DNA of 64,000 nucleotides from Flavobacterium sp. CF108 (GCF_900129795.1 NZ_FQWW01000005.1:186001-250000); one strand, 5' to 3'. Numbered from the stretch's first letter, positions 27,370 through 37,486 are shown. Notes: generated by a model not told the origin, from the sequence alone. A program made the numbers and translations.

Positions 27370-27942
27370 ATGGAAACAAAATTATATCAAAACCGAACTT
27401 TTGACACGGTAGATTATGCTGATCAGAGTTTATCGAATACTGAATTTGTAAACTGCGAATTCATCAATTGCAACTTTTCTAAAAGCGATTTAAGTCATAA
27501 TGATTTTCTGGATTCTACTTTTAAAAACTGCAATCTTTCATTGGCGATTCTGAAAAACACGGGATTAAAAAATATCAAGTTTATTGGCTGTAAACTGATG
27601 GGTTTGGATTTCAGCGCGAGTAACAGCTTTTTGTTTTCCATGAGTTTTCAGGATTGCCTTTTAGATTATTCGACTTTCATTTATAAGAAATTAAAGAAAA
27701 CGAGCTTTATTGACTGCTCTGTTAAAGATGTTGATTTCTCGAATACTGATTTGTCTTTTGCGGTTTTTAAAAACTGTGATTTATCGAATGCCACTTTCGT
27801 GGAATGTATTCTGGAAAAGACTGATTTTAGATCGTCTCAAAATTACGCTTTTGATCCTTCTGAAAATAAAATTAAAGGAACTAAGGTTTCGCATATTGCT
27901 CTTGCGGGTTTGCTGGAAAAGTTTGACTTGGAGATTGAATGA
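27370..27942 (+). CDS. Pentapeptide-repeat protein
   Basis: 190 residues, nearly all in pentapeptide coils of the A(D/N)LxF type: FVNCEF, FINCNF, KSDLSHNDF, STFKNCNL, FIDCSVKDVDFSNTDL and so on. It would form a right-handed quadrilateral beta-helix, like the Qnr/McbG DNA mimics that shield gyrase, but unlike Qnr it has many Cys at the i-2 positions and no clear loops. No signal peptide. Function not predictable beyond the fold. Confidence 0.9.
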   Translation: METKLYQNRTFDTVDYADQSLSNTEFVNCEFINCNFSKSDLSHNDFLDSTFKNCNLSLAILKNTGLKNIKFIGCKLMGLDFSASNSFLFSMSFQDCLLDYSTFIYKKLKKTSFIDCSVKDVDFSNTDLSFAVFKNCDLSNATFVECILEKTDFRSSQNYAFDPSENKIKGTKVSHIALAGLLEKFDLEIE

Positions 27943-28025
27943 GTTTTCAGTCGCAGTTTTCAGTCTCGGTTTGTGTGTAATTGGCACGCGGATTTTCGCA
28001 GATTGGAACGGGTTTATTTTATATA

Positions 28026-28054
28026 AAAAGGGATGCTGTTTTGGCATCCCTTTT
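28026..28054. terminator. Bidirectional intrinsic terminator
   Basis: AAAAGGGATGC, a 7-base loop, and GCATCCCTTTT. It lies between the pentapeptide gene and the convergent end of the susC-susD operon and would end both. Confidence 0.88.
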
Positions 28055-28079
28055 AAACTAAATATGAAAAAAATGAATA

Positions 28080-29642
28080 TTAATCTAACCAGCGTGGGTC
28101 TCCAATTTGGTTGTCGATCAGGGTTTGATTTTTTACTGTAAAGTCACTTCCTGCTGCATTTACAAACTGCGGATCTGCTGTAGTTCCTGAGGCATCGATT
28201 TTATTTAAAGGAATCGTTGCATCCATAAAACTTGGGGCGTTGTAATAATAGGTTTTACTAAAAACTGGTTGAACTGTATTCGCCTGATTGGTATAAATCG
28301 CTGTTGTCCCGGCTATCAAAGTATTTTTTACTGTTGAAGCATTATCTAAGAATCTAATGTATAAGATTCTTTTTGGAGCTGCAGTATTTGATACGTTATA
28401 CAATGTACATTTATCAATTAAAGTATTGGTTACTAAACCTGTTCCAGACACATTAGCTGCTGCATCGACTCTAATAAAATCACGACCTGTAGAACAACTG
28501 TCGAATGTGCTGTTTTTAAGCACTATGCTTGCAATGTAGGTATTTCTGAAATCGATAAAATCAGCACCAACATTTGTATTTACATTTTTAACAATACTGT
28601 TATCAACCGTAAATGATGTCACTTTTGCATTTGTTACGTTGGCAGCAATTAATGCACGGGTATAGTCATGAATAGTACTTTTACTAATTAAAATATCTCC
28701 ATAAGTTGATGCTGCTCCGGCAATTGTTATTACAGCTGCATTTGTCATCCCTGTTCCATTCAAATCTAAATCTACCAACGAAAGGTTTGCAACTCCCGGA
28801 TTGACTGTAAACTTGACATTTAGTTTTGGCTTATCACCTGTTTTTAATCCTCTTATAATAAGTGATTTATTTAAAATTATTTCTCCAGTAGTACTAAAAG
28901 TTCCCGGCATTAACAATAATCTTGAACCTGCAGGCGCGGCTGCAATGCTTGCTTCTAAATCATCTCCCGGATTCACTACAATTCCATTCGTAATATCGAT
29001 TCCAGTTGTAAAAGTCGCCGTTCCTCTCGTTTTGGTTCCGTTTAACAATGTTGCTGTATAGTCTGTTTCACCAGTAAGTCCGTTTACTGTTGCGGCTCCT
29101 GCCGTTTTTTCTGCAGGTGTTATAGTATGGATGATATTGCCCGGAGCAACAGAAATTTGTGTAACATTGCTATTTGGTGTCCACCTCAAGGTAACAAATT
29201 TAGCATCGATATCAGCATCCTGAACCGGGAAGAAAATTTGTTCTGAAAGCGTAGTTGCGGTTACAACAGACCATTTTGAGTCTTCTAATCCTGTTGAACC
29301 AACTGCTTTTACCCTGATAGAATAAACTGTTTCTCCTTCTAAAGCTACCTGAATTGGTAATTGTTCAGGTGTAACCTTAATGGTTTTAAAAATGGTTTTA
29401 AAGTCCGGATCATCTGCGCTAAATTCTACTACATAATGATCTGGATTTTCTTCTTCTTTTACTGACCAGTTTAATTCAACTGTAGTCTGGTTTCTCACTT
29501 TTGCTGTTAAACCAATTGGAGAAAATTCCCTGCTTTCATTTATGCTGTCTATAACTTCTTCGTTATAACTTTCACAGCCTGAAATAACAGCTGTCAATAC
29601 GATTGAAGCTATTAATCCTTTTATTATATATTTTGTTTTCAT
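28080..29642 (-). CDS. FnIII/DUF5123-type surface lipoprotein of a polysaccharide locus
   Basis: 520 residues from the ATG at 29642 (another ATG two codons upstream is possible). Lipobox ISGC near residue 23. One or two fibronectin-III-like domains follow (about 40-210), e.g. GLTAKVRNQTTVELNWSV, then a parallel beta-helix-like part with DUF4957/DUF5123 features (about 215-520): GDDLEASIAAAPAGSRLLLMPG, ILNKSLIIRG. Such proteins sit beside SusCD in pectin-type loci and bind glycan at the cell surface. No catalytic lyase residues are assigned. It is the last gene of the susC-susD operon. Confidence 0.8.
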   Translation of the reverse strand: MKTKYIIKGLIASIVLTAVISGCESYNEEVIDSINESREFSPIGLTAKVRNQTTVELNWSVKEEENPDHYVVEFSADDPDFKTIFKTIKVTPEQLPIQVALEGETVYSIRVKAVGSTGLEDSKWSVVTATTLSEQIFFPVQDADIDAKFVTLRWTPNSNVTQISVAPGNIIHTITPAEKTAGAATVNGLTGETDYTATLLNGTKTRGTATFTTGIDITNGIVVNPGDDLEASIAAAPAGSRLLLMPGTFSTTGEIILNKSLIIRGLKTGDKPKLNVKFTVNPGVANLSLVDLDLNGTGMTNAAVITIAGAASTYGDILISKSTIHDYTRALIAANVTNAKVTSFTVDNSIVKNVNTNVGADFIDFRNTYIASIVLKNSTFDSCSTGRDFIRVDAAANVSGTGLVTNTLIDKCTLYNVSNTAAPKRILYIRFLDNASTVKNTLIAGTTAIYTNQANTVQPVFSKTYYYNAPSFMDATIPLNKIDASGTTADPQFVNAAGSDFTVKNQTLIDNQIGDPRWLD

Positions 29643-29690
29643 AAACATGATGCCTTATAATTAATAAATAATTGTATGAGATTAATAACC

Positions 29691-31472
29691 CTAATCATTA
29701 GTTAATTTGCCGTTACTTCCGTCAATAAACACTTGCCAAATTGGCCAGAATTGTTTGTTATCAGGATTCACGCCGGCTTTATACAAACTATTGATTTTTG
29801 TATCTGTAGCGGCACCTGTCCATGTCCATGCAACAGAAGAGTAAGCCGCTCCCGGATCAACAGTTTCTCCACGGTTTAATCCGTAAATATCTAAGCTCAC
29901 GTTATCGGCTTTAAATTTATAATATAAGGTTGTTGGCACTGTGGCATATTCTCCTAAACGCTGCGATAAGTTTGTCATTTTAACTTTAGCTTCGTCTAAT
30001 TTTGTTTTAAGAAGATTCCAGCGAATAAGAGCTTGTTTACGTTCCATTTCTCCTGTAAACTCAAATTTATTTTCTTCTACCAATGCTTTAAACATAGCAT
30101 CTTTGCTTGTTAGGGCATTTACATAAGCATCAACTTTTACTGGCTGAGCTGCTGCAGGAAATGCTCTTCTGCGGATTTCTTTTAAATACGGAGCTGCTGC
30201 GCTTGGACCTTCTAATTCGTTTGCTGCTTCTGCCGCTATTAAAAGAACCTCGGCATAACGCATATAAATTTTGTTTACACCATCATCGTTTGTTGAAGTC
30301 ACAAAACGTGTCATCCACTCATAACGGTATTTTCCAAAATACCATGTATTTAAAGTCCCTAATTCTTGTTTTGCAATATTATTTACAGCTGTTCCATATT
30401 TGTACGGAACGCAGGTTACATCTCTACGTGTATCTGCCTGATCATAATCGTAAAAAACGAAAGGAAGCGGTCCGGCAGTTCCTCCGCGGTTTGGTCCATT
30501 AGCATGAAATTGATCGTTTGTAGTATGGCGAACAGCAAATGTAAATAACATACGTCCTCTACCTTCTGAAAATGGAAGTTCCCACAATGACTCTCCACCT
30601 GCTACTAAATATTCCTGATTGTATTTTTTCCAAAATGTTTCGAAAGAAGATTCTAAATGTGCAGATCCGCTTTCAATTACCGAACGGGATTCTGCTAATG
30701 CCAATGCGTACATATTGGCAACAGAAAGCTGCGGATCTGTACTTCTTCTTACTCCGTCAGGATATTGCTGATAACCGCTCGCAGCCATTGCTAAACGAGC
30801 ACGGAATCCTTTTACGAATGCTTTATTGATTCTTTCTACACTGCTTGTTGCTGTAGTTTCTCCAGGCCACGGTACTAATGTTGCAGCTTCAGCTAAATCT
30901 TTAAGCAACTGCTTGTAAATTTCGTCACGGCTTGTTTTTCCTATATAAAGTGTTTCATTTGTTAATGGCTCAAATCGATACGGAACATCTCCAAAAGCTT
31001 TTACCAAATCAGCATAATAAATAGCTCTCAATGTTAAAGCCTCACCTAATAAATACCCTAAGTCTGATCCCGGTGTTGGGTTGCCATAAGTACGTAAACC
31101 GCGAACACAAAGATTGGCACGCTCAATTCCTGAATACATCATTGCCCATGCATTGTTGGTTGTATTCATTTGAGAGTTATTTGCCTTTGCATCATACGTA
31201 CATAAATCTGATGCATCACTTACGGTTTGTGAAGAGTTATACCATTCTACATCGGTGTTTAATCCATAAAAAGGAAGAAAACGACCTCTGTAAGAGTTAG
31301 TTTCTGCAAACGGAATTTTAATTCCGTCTACTGCTCCTGCAGCTAAATCAGGACTGGAAAAAATAACTGATTCGTCTAATGTTGATTGTGCCGGAGCATC
31401 TAAGTAGTCATCTGAGCAAGAACAAAAAAGACTTGCAACAAACATTCCTGCGATTACTATTTTATGTTTCAT
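29691..31472 (-). CDS. RagB/SusD-family nutrient-uptake lipoprotein
   Basis: 593 residues. Lipobox FCSC near residue 19, then SDDYLDAPAQSTL, the SusD N-terminal signature. The tetratricopeptide-like helices include GEALTLRAIYYADLVKAFGDVPYR, and the C-terminal SusD domain has IYMRYAEVLLIAAEAANE and LNRGETVDPGAAYSS. It forms the lid of the SusC barrel and captures oligosaccharides. It lies 20 bp after susC. The glycan is not known. Confidence 0.95.
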   Translation of the reverse strand: MKHKIVIAGMFVASLFCSCSDDYLDAPAQSTLDESVIFSSPDLAAGAVDGIKIPFAETNSYRGRFLPFYGLNTDVEWYNSSQTVSDASDLCTYDAKANNSQMNTTNNAWAMMYSGIERANLCVRGLRTYGNPTPGSDLGYLLGEALTLRAIYYADLVKAFGDVPYRFEPLTNETLYIGKTSRDEIYKQLLKDLAEAATLVPWPGETTATSSVERINKAFVKGFRARLAMAASGYQQYPDGVRRSTDPQLSVANMYALALAESRSVIESGSAHLESSFETFWKKYNQEYLVAGGESLWELPFSEGRGRMLFTFAVRHTTNDQFHANGPNRGGTAGPLPFVFYDYDQADTRRDVTCVPYKYGTAVNNIAKQELGTLNTWYFGKYRYEWMTRFVTSTNDDGVNKIYMRYAEVLLIAAEAANELEGPSAAAPYLKEIRRRAFPAAAQPVKVDAYVNALTSKDAMFKALVEENKFEFTGEMERKQALIRWNLLKTKLDEAKVKMTNLSQRLGEYATVPTTLYYKFKADNVSLDIYGLNRGETVDPGAAYSSVAWTWTGAATDTKINSLYKAGVNPDNKQFWPIWQVFIDGSNGKLTND

Positions 31473-31492
31473 CTTGTGAAAGTTTTACTGAA

Positions 31493-34400
31493 TTAAAAAT
31501 TAAGGTTTAAACCAAATATCAACTGTCTGCTTCTTGGATAAGCTGAATAATCAACCCCAGGAGTCAACGGTGTATTTCTTCTTGTTGAAGCTTCAGGATC
31601 TTGTCCGGTATATTTTGTCCAGACAAATACGTTACTGGCAGTTAAGTAAAATCTTAACTTAGAAATGCCTAAAGCAGAAGTTAAATCATTTGGTGTAGTA
31701 TAACCTAAACTCAAAGTATTAAGTCTTAAAAAAGACCCGTCTTCAACAGCCCAGTCACTAAAAACATAACGCGGCATATAAGGAGACCACATTGTAGTAT
31801 TTGCATTTAAGGCAGTAAGTGCTGCAGGATCTGTTACTAATTGTCCTGTGTTAGGATCAAAGTTTGTCCATCTTGTCCCGTCAGCCATTTCAGTATCTAA
31901 ATTTCTATATTGTCCATTTGGAATTGAAGTAGAAAATTCAACTTTATTTGCATTATAGACATCATTTCCAATGCTGTAGTTAAATGCTGCAGAAAGATCA
32001 AATCCATACGCATTTGCATTCAGTACAAAACCACCTGTAGTTTTTGGGTTAGCATTTCCTATAACAGTAAGGTCGTTTGCATTTACTTTACCATCGCCGT
32101 CAATATCTTTCAATTTCATTGCACCTGGTTTCATAGGCCCAACAATTGTAGTACCATCTGGCACTCCGGTTTTTAAAGTGTAAGCTCCTGCATTATAATT
32201 GAAATCAGATACTTCGTAACGTCCGTCACTTTTATATCCGTACATAACACCTATTGACTGACCTACGTTTACTAAATAATCATTTCCAATAGCCGTTGAA
32301 GCCCATCCAGAACTTGCACCAAAGTTGCTCATTACACCAAGTGAGTTAATTTTATTGGTGTTGAATCCAGCATTAAGCGATAAGCTTACGCCGAATTTCT
32401 CTCTTTCAATTAGGTTAAGATTTAAAGTGGCTTCAACTCCGCTGTTTTGAACTTCACCCATGTTTCTGAACTGAAAATCATATCCTCCAGAAATTGGAAA
32501 GTTGATCAATAAATCTTTTGTAATGTTTTTATACACCTCAACAGATCCTGTAACACGATTTTTAAACAAATCGAAATCTAAACCTAAGTTTTGAGTAACA
32601 GTAGTTTCCCATTTCAAATCTGGGTTGGCCATTGTTTTAGAAGGTGCCCAGTAATTATCAACACCATTAATCCATGTAGATGTGGTTGAAGTAAAACTCT
32701 GAACCATTTGTCCAGTTGGAATATTATTGTTTCCTGCTTCACCATAACTTACTCTAAGTTTAAGCAAATTAACCCATGAAGCATTTTTCATAAATTCTTC
32801 TCCCGAAATTTTCCACGCTGCCGCAGCCGCCGGGAAAAATCCCCATTTATTATCGCCTAAAAATTTACTTGAACCATCGGCACGATATGTTGCTGTAAAA
32901 AGGTAACGATCTTTATAATCGTAATTTACACGACCAAAGAATGAAAGTAATTTATCATCCGGGAAATAGAAATTATCCACTGAAACAGGTGTTCCCTGAG
33001 TCGTTAATTTTTTCGCCTGATCTAAACCAAAAGTTAATGGATATCCATGAATGGCAGTGTTTACATCATTTCTTTTATATTCAATAGACTCTTCACCAAA
33101 AAGTAATTTTAAACTATGATTTTCTCCAACGAATTTTTTCAAATCATAGTTCAGCGTATTGACATTTCTAAAACGAGTATCTTTTCTGTCTCCCATTATC
33201 ATAGCAGGCATACCTTGTCTTTCTGCCGCCGGATTATTTTTTACATAATAAGTTGAGCGTCCAAAATAACGATAGTCTAAATAATTGTAATTATCCCAGC
33301 CTAATTCTGTTTTAAACACTAAATCTGAAGTAAGTTTCCATGAAAAACTTCCCAGCATATTAAAGTTTTTTCTAAACTGCTGGCGATCCGTATCAGCAAT
33401 AGCCACAAAAGGATGTACGAGATTATCAGAAACTGCTTCATCTGTATCATCAGTTGTTAAACCCGGAACCGGAATTGGAGCGTATCCCACAATATTTTTT
33501 AAACGCGAATCTGCAGATGAAACCTCATTTTGCTCGTTCATTCCTCCGCCATTAATTTCAGTATCTGAGTAACGCATTGTAAAACTCAAATCAACTTTAT
33601 CAGAAGCTTTACTGTTTAAAGCCAGCGATAAGTTATTTCTATTAAAATCTGACCCGTTCATGATCGCTTTTTCATCATAATGAGCATAATTGAAATTATA
33701 GTTCATTTTGTCTGAACCACCGCGAATAGATAAGTCACGGCTTTGAACTTCTCCTGTACGCCCAAAAACCTGTCTTTGCCAGTCATTACCTTTCATGCCT
33801 TTGTACATGTCATAATCCTGCCATGATCCAAAGTATTTTTCATACGAACTTAAATCAGTGTTATCTTTAAGTAAAGCGTACTCATACTGCCATTTCACAT
33901 AATCTTCCGGAGCTGTAACATCAATCGTATTGGCTATTTTTTTCATACCGTAAAACATGTTATAGTTTACGGTGACTTTACCATCTTTACCTTTTTTAGT
34001 CGTAACAATAACAACCCCATAAGCTCCTCTTGAACCATAAATTGCTGTAGATGATGCATCTTTTAATATGGTCATCGTATCAATATCCGAAGAAGAAATG
34101 TCATTAATATTGTTTACCGGAAAACCGTCTACAATGTATAACGGCGAAGCATCCTGCGTTAAAGATCCGTTTCCACGAATTCTAATCTGCACGTTTGAAT
34201 CTGGCGAACCTTCAGAAGAAGTTACCTGAACCCCTGCTATACGTCCTGTTAAAGCTTCTGCTACGTTAGGAACAGGAATTTTACGCATTTCATTTCCAGA
34301 AAATGTAGCCACCGCACCCGTTAAATCAGATTTTTTTGAAGTCCCATATCCAATTACAACAACCTCGTTTAGGTTATTTGAGTCTTCAGACATTGTTGCA

Positions 34401-34705
34401 TTTACTTTGGCTTTCCCTTCTGTAGGTATTTCAATACTTTTAAATCCTATAAATGAAAAGCTTAAAACCGCTTTTGGATTGGTTAATTTTAATTTATAGT
34501 GGCCGTCAAAATCTGTAGAAGTTCCGTTCTTCGTTCCTTTCTCCAGTACATTAACCCCTGGTAAAGAAAGTCCTGCTGCATCTTTAACGGTTCCTTCTAT
34601 TGTCACTGTCTGAGCATTCGCTCGATTGCTCAACAGCAAGCACAATAAAAAAACAAATGCAAAGCAATGATTTGCTCCCTTGTTTAATAAATCTTTAAAA
34701 TTCAT
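31493..34705 (-). CDS. SusC/RagA-family TonB-linked outer-membrane protein
   Basis: 1070 residues. Signal peptide ends RANAQ, then a carboxypeptidase-like domain (VTIEGTVKDAAGLSLPGVNV), the SusC linker NLNEVVVIGYG, a plug (ALTGRIAGVQVTSSEGSP, QIRIRGNGS, PLYIVDGFPV) and a 22-strand barrel ending LIFGLNLNF. No STN domain, so it is not itself wired to an anti-sigma factor. It imports oligosaccharides with the SusD partner, powered by TonB. First gene of the operon; a LacI-type operator lies at its promoter. Confidence 0.96.
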   Translation of the reverse strand: MNFKDLLNKGANHCFAFVFLLCLLLSNRANAQTVTIEGTVKDAAGLSLPGVNVLEKGTKNGTSTDFDGHYKLKLTNPKAVLSFSFIGFKSIEIPTEGKAKVNATMSEDSNNLNEVVVIGYGTSKKSDLTGAVATFSGNEMRKIPVPNVAEALTGRIAGVQVTSSEGSPDSNVQIRIRGNGSLTQDASPLYIVDGFPVNNINDISSSDIDTMTILKDASSTAIYGSRGAYGVVIVTTKKGKDGKVTVNYNMFYGMKKIANTIDVTAPEDYVKWQYEYALLKDNTDLSSYEKYFGSWQDYDMYKGMKGNDWQRQVFGRTGEVQSRDLSIRGGSDKMNYNFNYAHYDEKAIMNGSDFNRNNLSLALNSKASDKVDLSFTMRYSDTEINGGGMNEQNEVSSADSRLKNIVGYAPIPVPGLTTDDTDEAVSDNLVHPFVAIADTDRQQFRKNFNMLGSFSWKLTSDLVFKTELGWDNYNYLDYRYFGRSTYYVKNNPAAERQGMPAMIMGDRKDTRFRNVNTLNYDLKKFVGENHSLKLLFGEESIEYKRNDVNTAIHGYPLTFGLDQAKKLTTQGTPVSVDNFYFPDDKLLSFFGRVNYDYKDRYLFTATYRADGSSKFLGDNKWGFFPAAAAAWKISGEEFMKNASWVNLLKLRVSYGEAGNNNIPTGQMVQSFTSTTSTWINGVDNYWAPSKTMANPDLKWETTVTQNLGLDFDLFKNRVTGSVEVYKNITKDLLINFPISGGYDFQFRNMGEVQNSGVEATLNLNLIEREKFGVSLSLNAGFNTNKINSLGVMSNFGASSGWASTAIGNDYLVNVGQSIGVMYGYKSDGRYEVSDFNYNAGAYTLKTGVPDGTTIVGPMKPGAMKLKDIDGDGKVNANDLTVIGNANPKTTGGFVLNANAYGFDLSAAFNYSIGNDVYNANKVEFSTSIPNGQYRNLDTEMADGTRWTNFDPNTGQLVTDPAALTALNANTTMWSPYMPRYVFSDWAVEDGSFLRLNTLSLGYTTPNDLTSALGISKLRFYLTASNVFVWTKYTGQDPEASTRRNTPLTPGVDYSAYPRSRQLIFGLNLNF

Positions 34706-34878
34706 GGTTGTTTGTTTAAGTTAGTAAATTGTTTAAAAGTGGTTTTTGTGGTTTCTTTTTTTGTTTGCAAGCCCAGTCTCTGCCATTAACAACAAAGAGT
34801 ATGTCTATACTATTTTGGAATTTTAATCATTCTATTTTTGTAAGAATAGAAACTTTCATTAACTATGTTTAAAAAAGT

Positions 34879-34900
34879 TGTAATCGATTACACAAACATA
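34879..34900 (-). promoter_or_regulatory. susC promoter -7 element with LacI-type operator
   Basis: 34879-34892 is the perfect 14-bp palindrome TGTAATCGATTACA with a central CG, the usual form of LacI/GalR-family operators. On the minus strand it directly follows TATGTTTG (34900-34893), which fits the TAnnTTTG element. The operator would therefore cover the transcription start and repress susC until an inducer sugar is present. Confidence 0.7.
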
Positions 34901-35064
34901 GATATTTTTTTAATATAAAAAATTAAAATTCATAAAAATTTCATAAATAGAATTATATATCAAGAATAAAATAGCTTTTTTATACGACTTATGTAATTTT
35001 ATCGATATATAAATATTAAATATATTATCTTAATTCAATGATTTGTTACGATTTTATCTAAAAA

Positions 35065-35078
35065 AACAATCGATTACA
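35065..35078. promoter_or_regulatory. Second, degenerate copy of the LacI-type operator
   Basis: AACAATCGATTACA matches 11 of 14 positions of TGTAATCGATTACA, about 186 bp upstream of the first site. Two sites at this spacing could support DNA looping. Confidence 0.45.
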
Positions 35079-35282
35079 AGCTTACAATTTAATAAATTTT
35101 TAAGTGTATTTTCAACATTTAATGTGGCTGAAAAAATCAAATAAAATTTTTAACAGACATCATTTTTAACAAGTTTTTCTTTCAAAAAAGGAATCTACAA
35201 CTTGTTTTTGTGTATCTATTACAGTTCTAAAACAAGCATTCAAAACCCTAAACAAATCCTAAAATAAATTTTGGGCATAAAA

Positions 35283-35309
35283 AAACCCTTAGAAATAATC
35301 TAAGGGTTT
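35283..35309. terminator. Intrinsic terminator of the MFS gene
   Basis: AAACCCTTAGA, an AATAA loop, and TCTAAGGGTTT, 22 bases past the MFS stop codon on the minus strand. Confidence 0.85.
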
Positions 35310-35331
35310 GATATTTATAGAGATATAAAAT

Positions 35332-36498
35332 TTATGCACTTTGAAGCCTCAAATCGTTCTTGCGTATTTTGATTAATGTTACTGTTATCAGCATTCCAAC
35401 AATAGACATTCCAACTCCTATAAGATTTGGAGATTCGTAACTGTATCCGGCTGTTAAAGGTAATCCGCCTAAGAAAGCTCCTAAAGCGTTTCCGATATTA
35501 AAACTTCCTTGCAAAGAAGCCGAAGCAATCATCTCTGCTCCTTTTGCAGTTCGTATCATCAACATTTGAATTGGCGCAATAACAGAGAAAGAAATAGCAC
35601 CCGTTAAGAATGTTAAAAACAAAGAAACATATTGATTTGATGAGAAGAAGTAAACCAAAACCAAATCGATTGACATGACAAACAACAATGCTAAAGTGGT
35701 TGGTGCAGGCGAATATTTATCTGCCAGTTTTCCTCCGGCAAAATTTCCAACTACCATTCCAAGACCTGCAAGAATTAAAATATACGAAACATCGCCTTCG
35801 CCAAATTTCGAAACATTAATTAATAAAGGAGCGATATAACTAATCCAGGCAAATAATCCTCCAAAACCAATGGCAGTAATTCCGATAATCAGCCAAGCTT
35901 CGGTTCTTTTGAAAAACTCTAACTGTTTTTTCATATTTACCGTTTCACCTTTATCCAGCTTTGGCATCCATAAAGAAATAAGCAAAAAGGTTAACAGACC
36001 CACAATGGCAATTAATACAAAAGTATAACGCCAGATAAAATTATGTCCAATGTAAGTTCCGATTGGAACTCCAATTAAATTAGCCAGGGTTAAACCCGAA
36101 AACATAATCGCGATCGCCTGTGCTTCTTTTCCTTTATCAGCCAAGCGGCTTGCAACTACCGCACCCACTCCAAAAAACGCTCCATGCGGTAATCCCGATA
36201 AAAATCGCGAAGCAAATAAAAAATTATAAGAAGGTGCAATAATCGAAAGCGCGTTAAAAACCGTTAACATTAAAGCTAAAATTAAAAGCATTTTTTTAGG
36301 TGGAAAATTTCTTCCAAGTATTACTAATAAAGGAGCGCCAATAACGACTCCAAGTGCATAAGCAGAAATTAAATATCCGGCAACAGGAATACTAACTTTC
36401 ATATCTGAAGCGATATCAGGAAGAAGACCCATCATTACAAATTCGGTTATACCGATTGTTAAACCTCCAAAAGAGAGTGCAATAAGACTTTTTTTCAT
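35332..36498 (-). CDS. MFS transporter (DHA1/AraJ-like efflux type)
   Basis: 388 residues and twelve predicted membrane helices. Typical features are SFGGLTIGITEFVMMGLLPDIA in helix 1, FASRFLSGLPHGAFFGVGAVVASRLAD around helix 4, and GAPLLVILGRNFPPKK for the MFS A-like loop. It resembles sugar or drug efflux members. It is divergent from an AraC gene at 103 bp with an inverted repeat between them, so it is probably induced by that regulator. Confidence 0.92.
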   Translation of the reverse strand: MKKSLIALSFGGLTIGITEFVMMGLLPDIASDMKVSIPVAGYLISAYALGVVIGAPLLVILGRNFPPKKMLLILALMLTVFNALSIIAPSYNFLFASRFLSGLPHGAFFGVGAVVASRLADKGKEAQAIAIMFSGLTLANLIGVPIGTYIGHNFIWRYTFVLIAIVGLLTFLLISLWMPKLDKGETVNMKKQLEFFKRTEAWLIIGITAIGFGGLFAWISYIAPLLINVSKFGEGDVSYILILAGLGMVVGNFAGGKLADKYSPAPTTLALLFVMSIDLVLVYFFSSNQYVSLFLTFLTGAISFSVIAPIQMLMIRTAKGAEMIASASLQGSFNIGNALGAFLGGLPLTAGYSYESPNLIGVGMSIVGMLITVTLIKIRKNDLRLQSA

Positions 36499-36564
36499 TT
36501 TGATTTCATGAGAAAGGGAAAGACTTTCTACGATGCAAATTTAACACCGTTAAATTTTAAAAAA

Positions 36565-36580
36565 GTTGTACATTTACAAC
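36565..36580. promoter_or_regulatory. Inverted repeat in the MFS/AraC divergent gap
   Basis: GTTGT, 6 bases, ACAAC. A candidate binding site shared by both promoters. Confidence 0.4.
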
Positions 36581-36601
36581 ATAAAATTGTAAAATTAAGA
36601 C

Positions 36602-37435
36602 ATGCCTAAATTAAATCAATTTAAAACACTCGTAATTGATGAGTTCGAAGATGAAAAATTCCATCTGCCGCCGCACACTCATACCTATTATGAAATCATA
36701 TATATTAAGAAAGGAAATGGCGTTCATCACCTCAACAAAAACCTGCTTCCGTACAAAGCAGGAGATTTATTTGTGATTTCGCCCGAAGATGAGCATTATT
36801 TTGACATTAAAAAAAGTACCCGATTTTTCTATATTAAGTTTACGGATAATTATTTTAACTCCAAACAGAACCTTACCTGTGATGATTTTTTAATTCATAC
36901 TCCGGAAAGTTTTATGCGTGATAAAACACTCAAAGAAATGGTTCTTAAATTAGATGATCCTTGTAAAACTATATTAAAAAATACTATCGAGAACATTGCT
37001 GCTTATAATTGTAAAACCGATGTCTCGACTTCTCCCATTGTATTTTATCAGATTCTTTCGATTTTTGGACTAATCAAAGAAACCATGCGTGGTATGAATC
37101 TCGTTGTTAAAGGAAATTCTATTGATAATGAGCAAATCACTTCTTATATACATCAGAATATTTATCATCCAAAATTAGTTCAGATAAAAGTTATTGCAGC
37201 ACATTTTAATATTGCACAAAGTTATTTCAGCGCTTATTTCAAAAGGACTTTTTCTATCAGTTATCGCGAATACATTAATAATCTGCGAACAAGTTTAATT
37301 GAAAAACGTATTCATAACGACAGACTTTCTATAAAACAAATTGCTTACGAATTTGGTTTTACTGACGAAAGCCATCTTTCTAATTATTTTAAAAAGAAGA
37401 AAAACATGAAACCGACTGATTTTAAGAAAACATAA
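36602..37435 (+). CDS. AraC-family transcriptional regulator
   Basis: 277 residues. The cupin part has LPPHTHTYYEIIYIKKGNG and LPYKAGDLFVISPEDEHYF, a classical AraC sugar-arm pattern with conserved His-Thr-His. The double helix-turn-helix is at about 178-277 (IKVIAAHFNIAQSYFSAYFKR, KQIAYEFGFTDESHLSNYFKK). Divergent from the MFS exporter. Confidence 0.92.
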   Translation: MPKLNQFKTLVIDEFEDEKFHLPPHTHTYYEIIYIKKGNGVHHLNKNLLPYKAGDLFVISPEDEHYFDIKKSTRFFYIKFTDNYFNSKQNLTCDDFLIHTPESFMRDKTLKEMVLKLDDPCKTILKNTIENIAAYNCKTDVSTSPIVFYQILSIFGLIKETMRGMNLVVKGNSIDNEQITSYIHQNIYHPKLVQIKVIAAHFNIAQSYFSAYFKRTFSISYREYINNLRTSLIEKRIHNDRLSIKQIAYEFGFTDESHLSNYFKKKKNMKPTDFKKT

Positions 37436-37478
37436 AATTTGAAATCTTAAATAAGTAACAGCTCTTAAAAAAAATATC

Positions 37479-37486
37479 TAAATTTG
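37479..37486 (+). promoter_or_regulatory. -7 element supporting a TTG start
   Basis: TAAATTTG fits TAnnTTTG and ends 20 bases before the TTG at 37506. Confidence 0.4.

Larger units (their letters stand above)
34706..35331. other. Long 5' region of the susC operon
   Basis: 626 bp with no supported ORF. It holds an A/T-rich leader of about 180 bases before susC, the promoter and operator at 34879-34900, a second partial operator at 35065-35078, and a terminator at 35283-35309 belonging to the MFS gene. The rest is low-complexity A/T sequence. Confidence 0.6.
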
